NCBI RefSeq assembly: GCF_004335085.1
Contig: NZ_RQRS01000031.1
Coordinates: 1 to 62,307 of the forward strand
Source: Pedobacter nototheniae
GTDB taxonomy: Bacteria > Bacteroidota > Bacteroidia > Sphingobacteriales > Sphingobacteriaceae
Length of the DNA: 62,307 nt
Direction of reading: 5' to 3'
Shown here: positions 17,660 to 27,335 of the stretch, in pieces
How the letters are laid out: each line of letters begins with the position of its first letter
Position numbering within the stretch: the first letter of the stretch is position 1
Made by a program: the position numbers and the translations under genes
The notes under the pieces: model-generated
Databases searched by the model: none
What the model was told of the DNA's origin: nothing
Seen by the model: only the letters and a program-made list of their open reading frames with translations

Positions 17660-19117
17660 ATGAAATTATTAAATAAAAAAGATATTATAACCTCATTATT
17701 AATCATAATAGGAACTTGTTTTTCTGGCTGTAAAAAGTTTTTAAATGAACCATATGATGGTAGAATAGAACTCCAATTTACAGAGCATTATCAGCAAATA
17801 TTGGCTGATGCTTACCCTGGAAGGCAAGAGATGTTTACTGATATATTGACGGATGACTATCAATACAGTGCAAATAACGCACAGGCCTCTCTTGTTAGCT
17901 ATTTTTTACCATTGTACCAGTATAAAGATGTGTATGGAGAGAATAGTTATGGAAACCCTGATATGGCATACAAGGATTTTTATTCAAAAATATATAAAGC
18001 AAATGTCGCCATAAGTGGAGTACCGTTATCTAGCCGCGGCTCAGATGAATTTAAGGCTGCTGTAATGGGAGAGGCACTTTTATTAAGAGCTTATAATCAT
18101 TTTATGCTGGTTAATCTGTTTGGTAAACATTACAACGCTGCAACGGCAAATAATGATTTAGGTATAGCTATTGTGACAGAAGTAAACCAGGAAAATATAA
18201 AGGTTTATAAAAGAAATACAGTAAAAGAAGTTTACGATCAAGTAGAAAAAGACGCTGTTGAAGGTATTGCACTCCTTAAAAAAGGAGCAGCTTTTGCACC
18301 TAAAAATCCTTATCATTTTTCAATTGCTTCTGCAAACGCTTTTATGAGTAGGGTAAAACTTTATAAAGGAGATTGGGCTGGTACTATTAAGTACGCAGAT
18401 GAAGTTATTGCAGAAAAAGGAAGATTTGTGAGAGATCTTGCGGCAGATTTAACAGTGATTCCGGCAAATGGGGTCCAAATATTTACCGTTAAATATATGG
18501 ATCCAACTATACATCCAAGTATTTTGATGAATTATTACTCTTCAGCAAATCTAAGTTTTATTGGTGCAACAGGGTTTAAATTGTCAGGCTTTTACGTTGC
18601 CGATGCCTTAGTTCCGCTGCTTCCATCTGGCACTGATTTAAGAGCGGGATTATTTTATCCAGTGGGTACTGTAATAGATAGGCAAACAATGGTTACTAAG
18701 TATCAAACACAACCAAATAATCCGAACAGTACATTTAGGATTTCATACTTTACAATGGAAGAAGTTTTACTTAATAGGGCAGAAGCAGTATTGAAAAATG
18801 GCGGGGCGTTAGTTGATGCGCTAACAGATTTGGAGGTGTTGCGTAAAGCAAGGTACACGCCTTACGTAGCTTTGGGTGCCGCGGCTCAAACACCAGATGG
18901 TCTTTTAGCTACTGTTTTGCTAGAGCGTAGAAAAGAATTTATTGGAGAAGGAATGCGTTGGTTTGATGTAAAACGATTAGGGATAAAAGTAGAGCATGCT
19001 TTAGGAAGAGGGGTTGCAGCGGAAGCCATTTTAATGCCCGGCGACTTAAGAACTGCCTTACAAATTCCATTAAAGGAGCAGGCAGCCAATCCGCTTATTC
19101 AGTTAAATCCAAGATAA
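17660..19117 (+). CDS. RagB/SusD-family nutrient-uptake lipoprotein 1
   Basis: A 485-residue surface lipoprotein forming the lid of the SusC 1 transporter. The lipobox is TCFSGCKKF with Cys24. The SusD-type TPR helices are visible around AVMGEALLLRAYNHFMLVNLFGKHY (about 135-160) and the C-terminal SusD domain with RRKEFIGEGMRWFDVKRLG (about 428-446). Starts 11 bases after the SusC stop. It ends NPLIQLNPR, the usual SusD C-terminus. Confidence 0.93.
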   Translation: MKLLNKKDIITSLLIIIGTCFSGCKKFLNEPYDGRIELQFTEHYQQILADAYPGRQEMFTDILTDDYQYSANNAQASLVSYFLPLYQYKDVYGENSYGNPDMAYKDFYSKIYKANVAISGVPLSSRGSDEFKAAVMGEALLLRAYNHFMLVNLFGKHYNAATANNDLGIAIVTEVNQENIKVYKRNTVKEVYDQVEKDAVEGIALLKKGAAFAPKNPYHFSIASANAFMSRVKLYKGDWAGTIKYADEVIAEKGRFVRDLAADLTVIPANGVQIFTVKYMDPTIHPSILMNYYSSANLSFIGATGFKLSGFYVADALVPLLPSGTDLRAGLFYPVGTVIDRQTMVTKYQTQPNNPNSTFRISYFTMEEVLLNRAEAVLKNGGALVDALTDLEVLRKARYTPYVALGAAAQTPDGLLATVLLERRKEFIGEGMRWFDVKRLGIKVEHALGRGVAAEAILMPGDLRTALQIPLKEQAANPLIQLNPR

Positions 19118-19138
19118 ATTTAAATTAATTAAATTATT

Positions 19139-19996
19139 ATGAAAACAATATACAAACTAACCTTTACTGCCTTTATAGTGATGAGTATTACTATTTCTGC
19201 ATGTAAGAAAAACGATGTGTTGGATGAAAAAGCACCGGTAGACTTTTTAACCAGAAAAATAGGAGTTAAAAACGATTTGGATAAACTAATAGATACCATT
19301 TCGGATGTCTATGGGGTAAAAGCGATTTATCAATTTGATCCTCGTGTTATTGATCCCAGTACCTTTTATACGCCAACTTCTTATGATAAGGCTATGCTTT
19401 ACACTAAGTATGTAATCCGGAAACTTTGGCTGGAGCCCGCTACGAAAAATTATCCCTCATTTATACAAAATCAAAAACCTGTAGAGTTTTTAATTATTGG
19501 TTCGGGTATTCACTTTAACTCTTTTAATCCATCTGATGCTACAGGCGCAGGATTAAACGGCCAATTTTTTCGTTTAGGGATAGGATCAGTGGACAATCTC
19601 TCTTTTACAAAAAAAGGACTAAGAGAACATATTTGTATTTTGTATCATGAACACGCACACCAAATGGATAATAAATATGGCCGTGGCTACGCTTTTGATA
19701 GAGTATCTCAAGGTACATACTACCAATTAAACTACAACAAGAAATCAGATAGCCAAGCCCTTAAAGATGGTTTTTTTAGAGCATATGGAGGTTTTGCACC
19801 TGAAGAAGATTTTGCAACCGCAGTGGAAGCTATGATTCGTTATTCTAAAGCCGATATTCTGACTCAGGTAGCGCAAAATCCAAAATTGGAAACCAAGTAT
19901 AAAATGGTATATAAATTTTATCTGGATAGAGGAATAGATCTTCATAAAATGCACGATATCCTAGATCAGGTAGCGAGTACCTTGCCTTTAAATTAA
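19139..19996 (+). CDS. Substrate import-associated zinc metallohydrolase lipoprotein 1
   Basis: A 285-residue lipoprotein (lipobox TISACKK, Cys22) of the putative zinc-metallopeptidase family typically encoded with SusC/SusD pairs. The zinc motif is His170-Glu-His-Ala-His174 in ILYHEHAHQMDN; the downstream PEEDFATAVEAM (about 221-232) probably gives the third ligand, as in gluzincin-like enzymes. Expected on the cell surface, processing the ligand for import. It lies 21 bases after SusD and is paired with a DUF4302-type lipoprotein, as in the next operon. Catalysis has not been shown for this family as far as I know. Confidence 0.85.
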   Translation: MKTIYKLTFTAFIVMSITISACKKNDVLDEKAPVDFLTRKIGVKNDLDKLIDTISDVYGVKAIYQFDPRVIDPSTFYTPTSYDKAMLYTKYVIRKLWLEPATKNYPSFIQNQKPVEFLIIGSGIHFNSFNPSDATGAGLNGQFFRLGIGSVDNLSFTKKGLREHICILYHEHAHQMDNKYGRGYAFDRVSQGTYYQLNYNKKSDSQALKDGFFRAYGGFAPEEDFATAVEAMIRYSKADILTQVAQNPKLETKYKMVYKFYLDRGIDLHKMHDILDQVASTLPLN

Positions 19997-20015
19997 TTAC
20001 CTAAACTATTATAAA

Positions 20016-20864
20016 ATGAAAATATTATATAAAATAATCTTTTTGCTAAGCTTAACGGCTATAATAACATCGTGCAAAAAGGAAGTTATGCTTGATGGTA
20101 GTAAGGCTACTGAGCGATCAAATAATTTAGAAAAAGAACTTAAAACAAAACTTAGTAGCCCTGATGGCTGGATTTTACTAGTTACCTCATCGGATAAAAG
20201 TGTAAACACAGCCATGCCATTTATAATGAAATTCGATACTCTTTCAAATAAAGTATCAATGAAATCCGTTTTAGGAGGTGAATCAGAGTCGTATTTTACG
20301 ATTTCAGCCTCTACTGGAATGCCATTACTTACTTTCTCTACAAAATCGGTAATTTCAGATATCTATCAAGACGGTGGAACAGCAATAACCGATTATTTTT
20401 TCAAAGTTTTGAAAGTTAGTGATGAGGTTATTGAAATACAGTCGTATAGGAAAGGAAATGTTTATAAATCTGAAGGTGGTTCAGTACTTAAAATGATTAA
20501 GATTACAAATCAACCCTGGGTAAAAGATTGGACGAAAGATGGAAATGATCTAATTTCTCACCTTGACTTTTTAAGGACTAATCTAACCATTGATTTGACC
20601 GTTAATGGAAAAATGCTCCCGCCAACAAGCATATATCTAAATTCGTATAGTGGGAGATACATAGACTTTGTTTATGACTACATAAATACTGGATATGATC
20701 ACTATGTAGATGGAACTATTGGTTATAATTCAATATGTTATGAGGGTAATTATTTTAATGCAAATTGTTTTTTAATTAGGAAAATAGATCAAACATCTTT
20801 TGATGTTTTTGCCATTGATAAAGATGGTAAAGAAATTATGACAGGTAAGGTTACTAAAAAATAA
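20016..20864 (+). CDS. DUF4302-like lipoprotein 1 (short form)
   Basis: A 282-residue lipoprotein (Cys20 in TAIITSCKK). The first half resembles the DUF4302 protein encoded at the same place in the next operon: LEKELKTKLSSPDGWILLV, MKFDTLSNKVSMKSV and SYFTISASTGMPLLTFSTKSV align with its counterparts. The C-terminal half is shorter and differs by roughly 140 residues. Function unknown; family members accompany SusC/SusD and the HExxH lipoprotein, so a surface-exposed accessory role is likely. Last gene of the operon; a strong terminator follows. Confidence 0.7.
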   Translation: MKILYKIIFLLSLTAIITSCKKEVMLDGSKATERSNNLEKELKTKLSSPDGWILLVTSSDKSVNTAMPFIMKFDTLSNKVSMKSVLGGESESYFTISASTGMPLLTFSTKSVISDIYQDGGTAITDYFFKVLKVSDEVIEIQSYRKGNVYKSEGGSVLKMIKITNQPWVKDWTKDGNDLISHLDFLRTNLTIDLTVNGKMLPPTSIYLNSYSGRYIDFVYDYINTGYDHYVDGTIGYNSICYEGNYFNANCFLIRKIDQTSFDVFAIDKDGKEIMTGKVTKK

Positions 20865-20907
20865 AATCTGCATTACTCTAAAGCTTTTTGCTTTGTTTTT
20901 TTAATTC

Positions 20908-20940
20908 AGCCCTGTACTTCTTAAAGTACAGGGCTTTTTA
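20908..20940 (+). terminator. Terminator of the SusC 1 operon
   Basis: AGCCCTGTACTT and AAGTACAGGGCT form a perfect 12-bp stem with a four-base loop, followed by TTTTTA. Confidence 0.9.
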
Positions 20941-21115
20941 ATATTTGCAGAAGAGATATTTTAGTTTTTTGTTTCGTTATTTTTATAAAACTGATTATTA
21001 GTTATTTATAATCTAAAAATAGTTGAAACTGGTGTTAATCTTCCTTGTAATTTTAAATAATAATTACAGTGTATGTCTTTTTCTTATTACATCATGTACT
21101 TTTTGTTTTGTTTCT

Positions 21116-21233
21116 CTACGCAAAACGACTGCATTATTTGCTTTTAGGTTTTGTTAACGTGTTTGTATATAGTTAGTTATGTTTTTGCAGTACATATGCG
21201 TAGTCATTGTTGTTAAAAAATAAACTATTTATG
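21116..21233 (+). promoter_or_regulatory. Composite dyad promoter, copy 2 (before SusC 2)
   Basis: Left arm at 21116-21133 (CTACGCA-N5-ACTGCA), right arm at 21186-21203 (TGCAGT-N5-TGCGTAG), spacer exactly 52 bp, with TTAA at 21154-21157 and AG at 21171-21172. The -7-like TATTTATG at 21226-21233 starts 22 bp after the right arm, exactly as in copy 1. The SusC 2 start is about 264 bases downstream. Confidence 0.75.
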
Positions 21234-21348
21234 TAATCACTAAAGTTGGAGGCTACTAATAGTTTCAATAAAGAATTGAAACCAACAATTAATCTAACTA
21301 TAAAACTTCACACTAATTTTCCAACAGTTCAACTTAACCAAACAAACC

Positions 21349-21378
21349 ATGAAAAAAAACTACAAAGAAGGGGATTAA
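21349..21378 (+). CDS. Leader peptide frame, SusC 2 mRNA
   Basis: Nine codons, MKKNYKEGD, then TAA, matching MQNNYKEED in the SusC 1 leader in length and core. Same position relative to the hairpin and the SusC start. Confidence 0.45.
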   Translation: MKKNYKEGD

Positions 21379-21404
21379 CCAAATTGAGATAATTCAATAA
21401 AAAA

Positions 21405-21428
21405 GACCTGCGATGGCGATCACAGGTC
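21405..21428 (+). promoter_or_regulatory. Conserved leader hairpin, SusC 2 mRNA
   Basis: GACCTG at 21405-21410 pairs with CAGGTC at 21423-21428; inside is GAT/ATC with a GGCG loop. The apex GCGATGGCGATC (21410-21421) equals that of the SusC 1 leader. There is no T-tract, so it is not a simple terminator. The 34-base block at 21447-21480 downstream is nearly identical to 14164-14197. Confidence 0.6.
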
Positions 21429-21496
21429 CTAAAATATTGAGTTGATCTTTACAAATTTTACGAATAGTTTATCAATTAACCCAACCTAGCAAAAGT

Positions 21497-24400
21497 ATGA
21501 ATAATATTATTCATTGCGTTCTGCTGTCTCAAAAAAGACAAGAACGCAATCAAACTTGGCGAACCATTAAATTGGTTTTCGTCATTCTGTTCTTAACCAT
21601 TTTACAAGCAAGTGCAATAAATAAACCTAATACTAAGGTTATTTCTCATTCAAATTACTTTACTATAATTCAAGTATCTGGTCGTGTAACCGACAAAACT
21701 GGTGGTGCTCTGCCTGGTGTAAGTGTTCATGAAAAAGGAAAAACGGAAGCGGTTTCTACAGATGGAAATGGTAATTATCAAATTAAAACAACAGAGGGCG
21801 CAACATTAGTCTTTAGCTATGTTGGTTACAAAACAAAACAAGTTATTGTTGGTGGTAATGCCAAAATTAATGTCACCTTGGAAGAGGACGTTAATAATTT
21901 AAAGCAAGTAGAGGTTGTTTCTACTGGTTTTCAAAACTTAAATCCGAAGTTATTTACTGGCGCTGCTACAGCCATTAAAGGATCTGACGTTAAGCAAGAA
22001 GGAATAACCGATGTGAGCAGAATGCTCGAGGGGCGGATTGCAGGTGTATCAGTTCAAAACGTTTCTGGAACTTTCGGTGCAGCTCCTAAAATGCGTATCC
22101 GTGGAGCTACATCTATTACTGGTGAAAATAAACCACTTTGGGTAGTTGATGGAGTTATTTTGGAAGATATTGTAAATATTTCCAATGAGCAATTATCTTC
22201 TGGTGATGCAAGTACATTGATCGGTTCATCTGTTGCTGGCTTAAATGCTGACGATATTGAAAGCTTTAATATTTTAAAGGATGCATCTGCTACTGCTCAA
22301 TATGGTGCACGGGCGATGAATGGTGTTATTGTAATCACAACTAAAAAAGGGAGAATTGGTGCTCCAGTGGTTTCTTACACAGGCAATTTCTCCACCTATT
22401 TAAAGCCAAATTACAATCAGTTTGATATTATGAACTCTGCAGATCAAATGTCTGTAGATGCAGAGCTTGCTCGTAAAGGGTGGTTAAACCATGCCCAGGC
22501 TGCAAATCAAATAAATGGCGGTGTTTTTACAAAAATGTATCAATTAACGGATACTTACGACCCAATAACTGGCACCTTTGCCTTAGAAAATACCCAAGAA
22601 GCAAGATCCAACTTTTTAAGTCGTTATGCCAAAGCAAATACAAATTGGTTTGATGTGTTGTTTAAAAATTCTTTATTGCAAGAACATGCAGTTAGTATTT
22701 CTAGCGGTACTGAAAAATCACAAATTTATTTCTCTACAAGTTATCTGAATGATAATGGTTGGGCAATGGGCAATAAAGTAGAAAGGTATACGACTAATTT
22801 AAACGCAAATTTTAACCTAACTAAAAAACTGACTGTAAATTTTATTACAACAGGTTCAATTAGAAACCAAAAAGCCCCAAATACCGTAACCCGTGCAAGT
22901 AATCCGGCTGAAGGAAAATTCTCAAGAGATTTTGATATTAATCCTTTTAGTTATGCACTAAATACAAGCCGCACTTTAACACCCTTTGATGAAAATGGTA
23001 ATCGTGAATTTTTTACAAGAAGCTTAACTCCATTTAATATTCTTACTGAACTGGAAAATAATACACTTGATTTAAGTGTGATTGATTTTAAATTACAAGG
23101 CGGTATAAAATACAACATAACAAACGATTTGAAGTTTGAAAGTTTAGCCTCGTTAAGATATGTAAAATCGACCTCAGAAGCAAGGGTTAGAGAAAACTCT
23201 AATATGGCCAACGCTTATCGTTCAATGGGAACTACGACAATTAGGGAAAAAAATAATTTCTTATATAGAAATCCAGATAATCCAGCTCTTCAGCCAGTTT
23301 CTGTTTTACCCTATGGTGGTTTTTATAATCCTTCTGATGATTTTCTAAAAGCCTACACCGTTAGAAATTCCCTTGAGTTTAATAAAATTGTCAATGAAGT
23401 TCACATCATGAACTTTTATGTAGCGCAGGATATTCGTATTTCTAATCGACAAAATAGATCGTCTACAGGTTATGGGTATCAATATGATAAGGGCGGTGTA
23501 GCTTTTATTGATCCTAATGCTATTAAGCAAGAAGTTGAGGGTAATCAATCTTATTATGAGATGGGCAATAAATACGATCGTTTTGCTGCATTCCTGGCAA
23601 GAGCGGCTTATTCTTATAATGGAAAGTACAGCATTAATGGTACCGTTCGTTATGATGGTTCAAATAGCTTAGGAAAATCTATTACGGCACGCTGGTTACC
23701 AACCTGGAACATTTCTGGTGCATGGAACATAGATGCAGAAAATTTTATGAAAGGCGAACGATTGAAAAAAGTTCTGAATAGAGCAACTTTAAGGGCTACG
23801 TATGGTCTTGTAGGAAGCATAGGTTCTGCAACAAATTCAAGTACAATCTTTAGAAGCGAAAGCCCAAATCGCCCTACCTTAAGGGATAAGGAATCCATCA
23901 TCCGTATTGAAAGCCTTGGTAACGATAATTTAACCTGGGAGAAACAATATGAAACAAATATAGGCTTGGATTTAGGTTTCTTTGGAGATAAGCTAAATCT
24001 TGTTGTAGATATATATAAAAGAAATGGTTTTGATTTAAATAGCCCATATCGTACAACAGCTATTGGTGGGCAGTATGTAAAAAATGTAAACTATGCTGAT
24101 ATGGAAACAAAAGGTATAGAAGGTACATTGAGTGGCACCATTATAAATACCAAAGATTTAGGCTGGAGAACAAACCTAAACTTTGGATACAATAAAAATA
24201 AGGTTACTAATCTTTTAGGTGGACAAAGAACTATTTTTGAACTCGCTTCCAGTGATGGAGGACCTATTGTGGGCTTTCCGTATAGAGGATTATATTCCGT
24301 AGATTTTCAAGGCCTCAATCACAAAACAGGTAATCCAGAATTTATTAATGAAAAGGGAGTAAGGAGTGGAGAAGTAAACCTTGAGTCTCAACAAACCCAA

Positions 24401-24940
24401 TATATGAAATATGAAGGACCAACTGATCCTAAATTAACAGGAGGGTTTTCTAATCAGTTACGTTATAAGAGCTTTACTTTTAGTGTTTTACTTACATTTG
24501 CTTCGGGCAATGTTGTCCGTTTAAGACCAATTTTCGGTGATTCATATACTGATTTAGATGCGCTACCTTTGGAATTTAAGCGCAGATGGGCTCTTCCAGG
24601 AGATGAGGAAATAACAAATATTCCTTCTATTCCAGATCGTTATAATTCCAACGATATTTCAGGGAAACATCCGTACAATACGTACAACTATTCAAGTGCA
24701 AGAGTTGCAAAAGGTGATTTTTTGAAATTGAAAACAATCACTCTAGGTTATAATTTACCAGTAAAATGGATTAACACAATTGGTGCGAAAACAGCCTCTG
24801 TTACCGTTGTTGCCAATAATTTTTATTTAATCTATGCCGATAAAAAATTAAATGGGCAAGATCCTGAATTTTTTGCTTCTGGCGGTGTAGCGCTCCCTAT
24901 ACCAAAGCAATATACCTTATCACTTAAAGTTGGCTTTTAA
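21497..24940 (+). CDS. SusC/RagA-family TonB-linked outer-membrane transporter 2
   Basis: A 1147-residue TonB-dependent SusC-type transporter. The N-terminal 40 residues (MNNIIHCV, KRQERNQTWRTIKLV) are almost the same as in SusC 1. A carboxypeptidase-regulatory-like domain follows (about 55-135, VSGRVTDKTGGALPGVSV), then VEVVSTGF, a plug (about 145-285, MRIRGATSITGENKPLWVVDGV) and the barrel, ending SLKVGF. It resembles SusC 1 through the barrel too (for example FDINPFSYALNTSRTLTPFDENG against FELNPTSYAINTSRAMSPYDSDG), so the two operons are ancient duplicates. Preceded by dyad promoter copy 2 and a matching leader. Confidence 0.93.
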   Translation: MNNIIHCVLLSQKRQERNQTWRTIKLVFVILFLTILQASAINKPNTKVISHSNYFTIIQVSGRVTDKTGGALPGVSVHEKGKTEAVSTDGNGNYQIKTTEGATLVFSYVGYKTKQVIVGGNAKINVTLEEDVNNLKQVEVVSTGFQNLNPKLFTGAATAIKGSDVKQEGITDVSRMLEGRIAGVSVQNVSGTFGAAPKMRIRGATSITGENKPLWVVDGVILEDIVNISNEQLSSGDASTLIGSSVAGLNADDIESFNILKDASATAQYGARAMNGVIVITTKKGRIGAPVVSYTGNFSTYLKPNYNQFDIMNSADQMSVDAELARKGWLNHAQAANQINGGVFTKMYQLTDTYDPITGTFALENTQEARSNFLSRYAKANTNWFDVLFKNSLLQEHAVSISSGTEKSQIYFSTSYLNDNGWAMGNKVERYTTNLNANFNLTKKLTVNFITTGSIRNQKAPNTVTRASNPAEGKFSRDFDINPFSYALNTSRTLTPFDENGNREFFTRSLTPFNILTELENNTLDLSVIDFKLQGGIKYNITNDLKFESLASLRYVKSTSEARVRENSNMANAYRSMGTTTIREKNNFLYRNPDNPALQPVSVLPYGGFYNPSDDFLKAYTVRNSLEFNKIVNEVHIMNFYVAQDIRISNRQNRSSTGYGYQYDKGGVAFIDPNAIKQEVEGNQSYYEMGNKYDRFAAFLARAAYSYNGKYSINGTVRYDGSNSLGKSITARWLPTWNISGAWNIDAENFMKGERLKKVLNRATLRATYGLVGSIGSATNSSTIFRSESPNRPTLRDKESIIRIESLGNDNLTWEKQYETNIGLDLGFFGDKLNLVVDIYKRNGFDLNSPYRTTAIGGQYVKNVNYADMETKGIEGTLSGTIINTKDLGWRTNLNFGYNKNKVTNLLGGQRTIFELASSDGGPIVGFPYRGLYSVDFQGLNHKTGNPEFINEKGVRSGEVNLESQQTQYMKYEGPTDPKLTGGFSNQLRYKSFTFSVLLTFASGNVVRLRPIFGDSYTDLDALPLEFKRRWALPGDEEITNIPSIPDRYNSNDISGKHPYNTYNYSSARVAKGDFLKLKTITLGYNLPVKWINTIGAKTASVTVVANNFYLIYADKKLNGQDPEFFASGGVALPIPKQYTLSLKVGF

Positions 24941-24956
24941 AAAAAAAAGAAATCAA

Positions 24957-26378
24957 ATGAAAAAATATTTATTGTTAATATTATTTGCAACCCTCACATT
25001 TGGTGGCTGTAAAAAGTTTCTGGATCATCAACCTGATGATAGAACAGAATTGGGTTCCGATCCTGTTAAAATTGCTGAATTGGTAGCAACGGCTTACCCT
25101 AAAGGTAGTTATATTACATTTTGCGAAGCCATGTCTGATAATGCCTATGATAAAGGTTTATTAGACCGCGTTGAAATTAACGCCTTCCCTTGGCAATATA
25201 AAGATCAGGATAAAATAGGTCAAGATACGCCTAATTATTACTGGCAAAAATGTTACGAAGCAATTTCTGCTGCAAACCACGGTTTAGAAGCCATTGAGAA
25301 GGCTGGAGATGGGCAGAAATTTTCAGCCATTAAAGGAGAAGCACTAGTTGCCAGAGCTTATGCGCATTTTATGCTGGTTACCTTGTTTGCTAAGTCTTAC
25401 GATGCAGCAACTGCTGCAACTGATCCAGGAATCCCTTATGTAACCAAAGCTGAAAATATTGTTGAAGGAAAATACGAAAGAGGTACCGTAGCATCTGTGT
25501 ATCAACAAATAGAAAAAGATCTTTTAGAAGGTATGCCTCTTCTTCGAGATGAAAGCTATAGAAATAAAGATGCATGGCATTTTAACACTAAGGCTGCAAA
25601 TGCTTTTGCAACCAGGTTTTATTTATTTAAAAAAGATTATGCTAAAGTTATTGTTTATGCCAATACAGCATTTCCGGGTTCAACAATTTCTAATAAAATA
25701 AGACCATGGAATACAACTTATGTTAATGATGGTTACTTCGAATTTCAAAATCAATACAATAGCTCTACTGAGCCTTCAAATTTATTACTAACTGAAGCAA
25801 TAACCAATTGGGGAGATGTTTTTGCTTACTATAATTTTGGCTTTAATACTACAATGCTCAATTTTATAAATAAAAATCCTATGGGAGGAGGCATGGTTTA
25901 TCAAAATAAGCTTTTTGGAGGAACGCCTGCTGTTTACAATATCCCAAAATACCCACCCCATGGAGGTTACAATATGATTAACTTATTTAATGCTGAAGAA
26001 GTATTATTTAACCGTGCAGAAGCAAATGCAAATTTAGGTAATAATGACGCGGTAGCTCTAGATATGAATATTTATCTTTCAAAAAGGGTCGAAGGTTACA
26101 ATCTGGCAATGCATAGTTTTACAAAAGAAAAGGCGCAACCTGCATTTGCTAATTTGAGCTTAAAAGATGCTCTTATTGCTTGTATTTTGGATTATAAGAA
26201 ACAAGAATACGTATTTGAGGGACTAAGGTGGCTTGATATTTTAAGGCTTAAAATTCCTGTTGAACATGTTTCCTTAGATGGTACTGTAAATATAACCTTA
26301 GGACCTGATGACCCCAGAAGGATTTTACAACTACCTAAAGAAGTTATTTCTTACGGCTTGGCTGCAAATCCAAGATAA
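24957..26378 (+). CDS. RagB/SusD-family nutrient-uptake lipoprotein 2
   Basis: A 473-residue SusD homologue. I place the start at the ATG at 24957 because it begins a lipoprotein signal (MKKYLLLILFATLTFGGCKK, Cys18); the in-frame codons upstream overlap the SusC stop and an A-tract. TPR helices around KGEALVARAYAHFMLVTLFAKSYD and the C-terminal KKQEYVFEGLRWLDILRLKIPVEH are typical. The partner is SusC 2, whose stop is 16 bases upstream. It ends LAANPR. Confidence 0.92.
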   Translation: MKKYLLLILFATLTFGGCKKFLDHQPDDRTELGSDPVKIAELVATAYPKGSYITFCEAMSDNAYDKGLLDRVEINAFPWQYKDQDKIGQDTPNYYWQKCYEAISAANHGLEAIEKAGDGQKFSAIKGEALVARAYAHFMLVTLFAKSYDAATAATDPGIPYVTKAENIVEGKYERGTVASVYQQIEKDLLEGMPLLRDESYRNKDAWHFNTKAANAFATRFYLFKKDYAKVIVYANTAFPGSTISNKIRPWNTTYVNDGYFEFQNQYNSSTEPSNLLLTEAITNWGDVFAYYNFGFNTTMLNFINKNPMGGGMVYQNKLFGGTPAVYNIPKYPPHGGYNMINLFNAEEVLFNRAEANANLGNNDAVALDMNIYLSKRVEGYNLAMHSFTKEKAQPAFANLSLKDALIACILDYKKQEYVFEGLRWLDILRLKIPVEHVSLDGTVNITLGPDDPRRILQLPKEVISYGLAANPR

Positions 26379-26404
26379 TATTAATTGAACATAAAATTAA
26401 AAAT

Positions 26405-27265
26405 ATGAAAACGAATTTTTTAATAGTATTTATGGTATTAGTAGGAACGTGTACTTTCTATGGCTGTAAAAAAGAAAAACCAATTGAGGAAGTTAATTTA
26501 ACTGGCCTTGGTGGCGATAAATGGGCTAAAACTGATAATGATACCTGGATTTATGAAAATTTAACCAAACCTTATAATATTGAAGTTAAATACAAATGGG
26601 ATGGTACTGAAGTTGATATGGGTTACATATTAGTTCCTCCATATGAGGATAAAGTGATTCCGGTTTTAAAAGCAACTAAAATAGGTTGGATTAATCCATA
26701 CGAAAATGTTGCAGGTGGAAATTTTATTAAACAATATTGCCAAAAGTCAATTGTATTACTTGGTACGGGGGAATGGCTAAGTAATGGAACCAAAATTATT
26801 GGAGCAGCAGAGGGGGGCAGAAAGGTAAGCATTATGGAAGTTAATAAGTTTAGTAAAAGTAATTCACAGATTGTTCATGAAATGTTACATACTATCCATC
26901 ATGAATTTGGACATATATTAAATCAAAATATTCCAGTAACGGTAGATTATGAAAGAATAACACCCGCTGGATATACCGCCACCTGGTTTAATTATAGTGA
27001 TGATGATTCTAGAGAAATGGGCTTTATTACAGCTTATGCCCGGGCTAGTAAAGATGAGGATTTTGTTGAAATGTTATCCATGATGCTAACCTTAGGTAAG
27101 GGCGGATATGAAAATGCTCTTAGTAATATCCATTCAGCTGATGCAGTTGCTCAAATAAGAAAGAAAGAAGCTATCGTACGTGCTTACTTACAATCCTCGT
27201 TTGGGATAGATTTTGATGCTTTGCAAGTAGCTGTACAGAATGGAATTACAACGATTTTAAATTAA
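26405..27265 (+). CDS. Substrate import-associated zinc metallohydrolase lipoprotein 2
   Basis: A 286-residue lipoprotein (Cys21 in CTFYGCKKEK) paralogous to the product of 19139-19996. The zinc motif is His166-Glu-Phe-Gly-His170 in TIHHEFGHILNQ, with KDEDFVEMLSMML downstream as the likely third-ligand region. Probably surface-anchored and acting on the ligand of SusC 2/SusD 2. Encoded 26 bases after SusD. Confidence 0.87.
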   Translation: MKTNFLIVFMVLVGTCTFYGCKKEKPIEEVNLTGLGGDKWAKTDNDTWIYENLTKPYNIEVKYKWDGTEVDMGYILVPPYEDKVIPVLKATKIGWINPYENVAGGNFIKQYCQKSIVLLGTGEWLSNGTKIIGAAEGGRKVSIMEVNKFSKSNSQIVHEMLHTIHHEFGHILNQNIPVTVDYERITPAGYTATWFNYSDDDSREMGFITAYARASKDEDFVEMLSMMLTLGKGGYENALSNIHSADAVAQIRKKEAIVRAYLQSSFGIDFDALQVAVQNGITTILN

Positions 27266-27335
27266 ATAATTAAATATCAATCGTTATACAATACTGATGT
27301 AATGATTGGCTTTATAAACCTTAAAGGATAATCCA

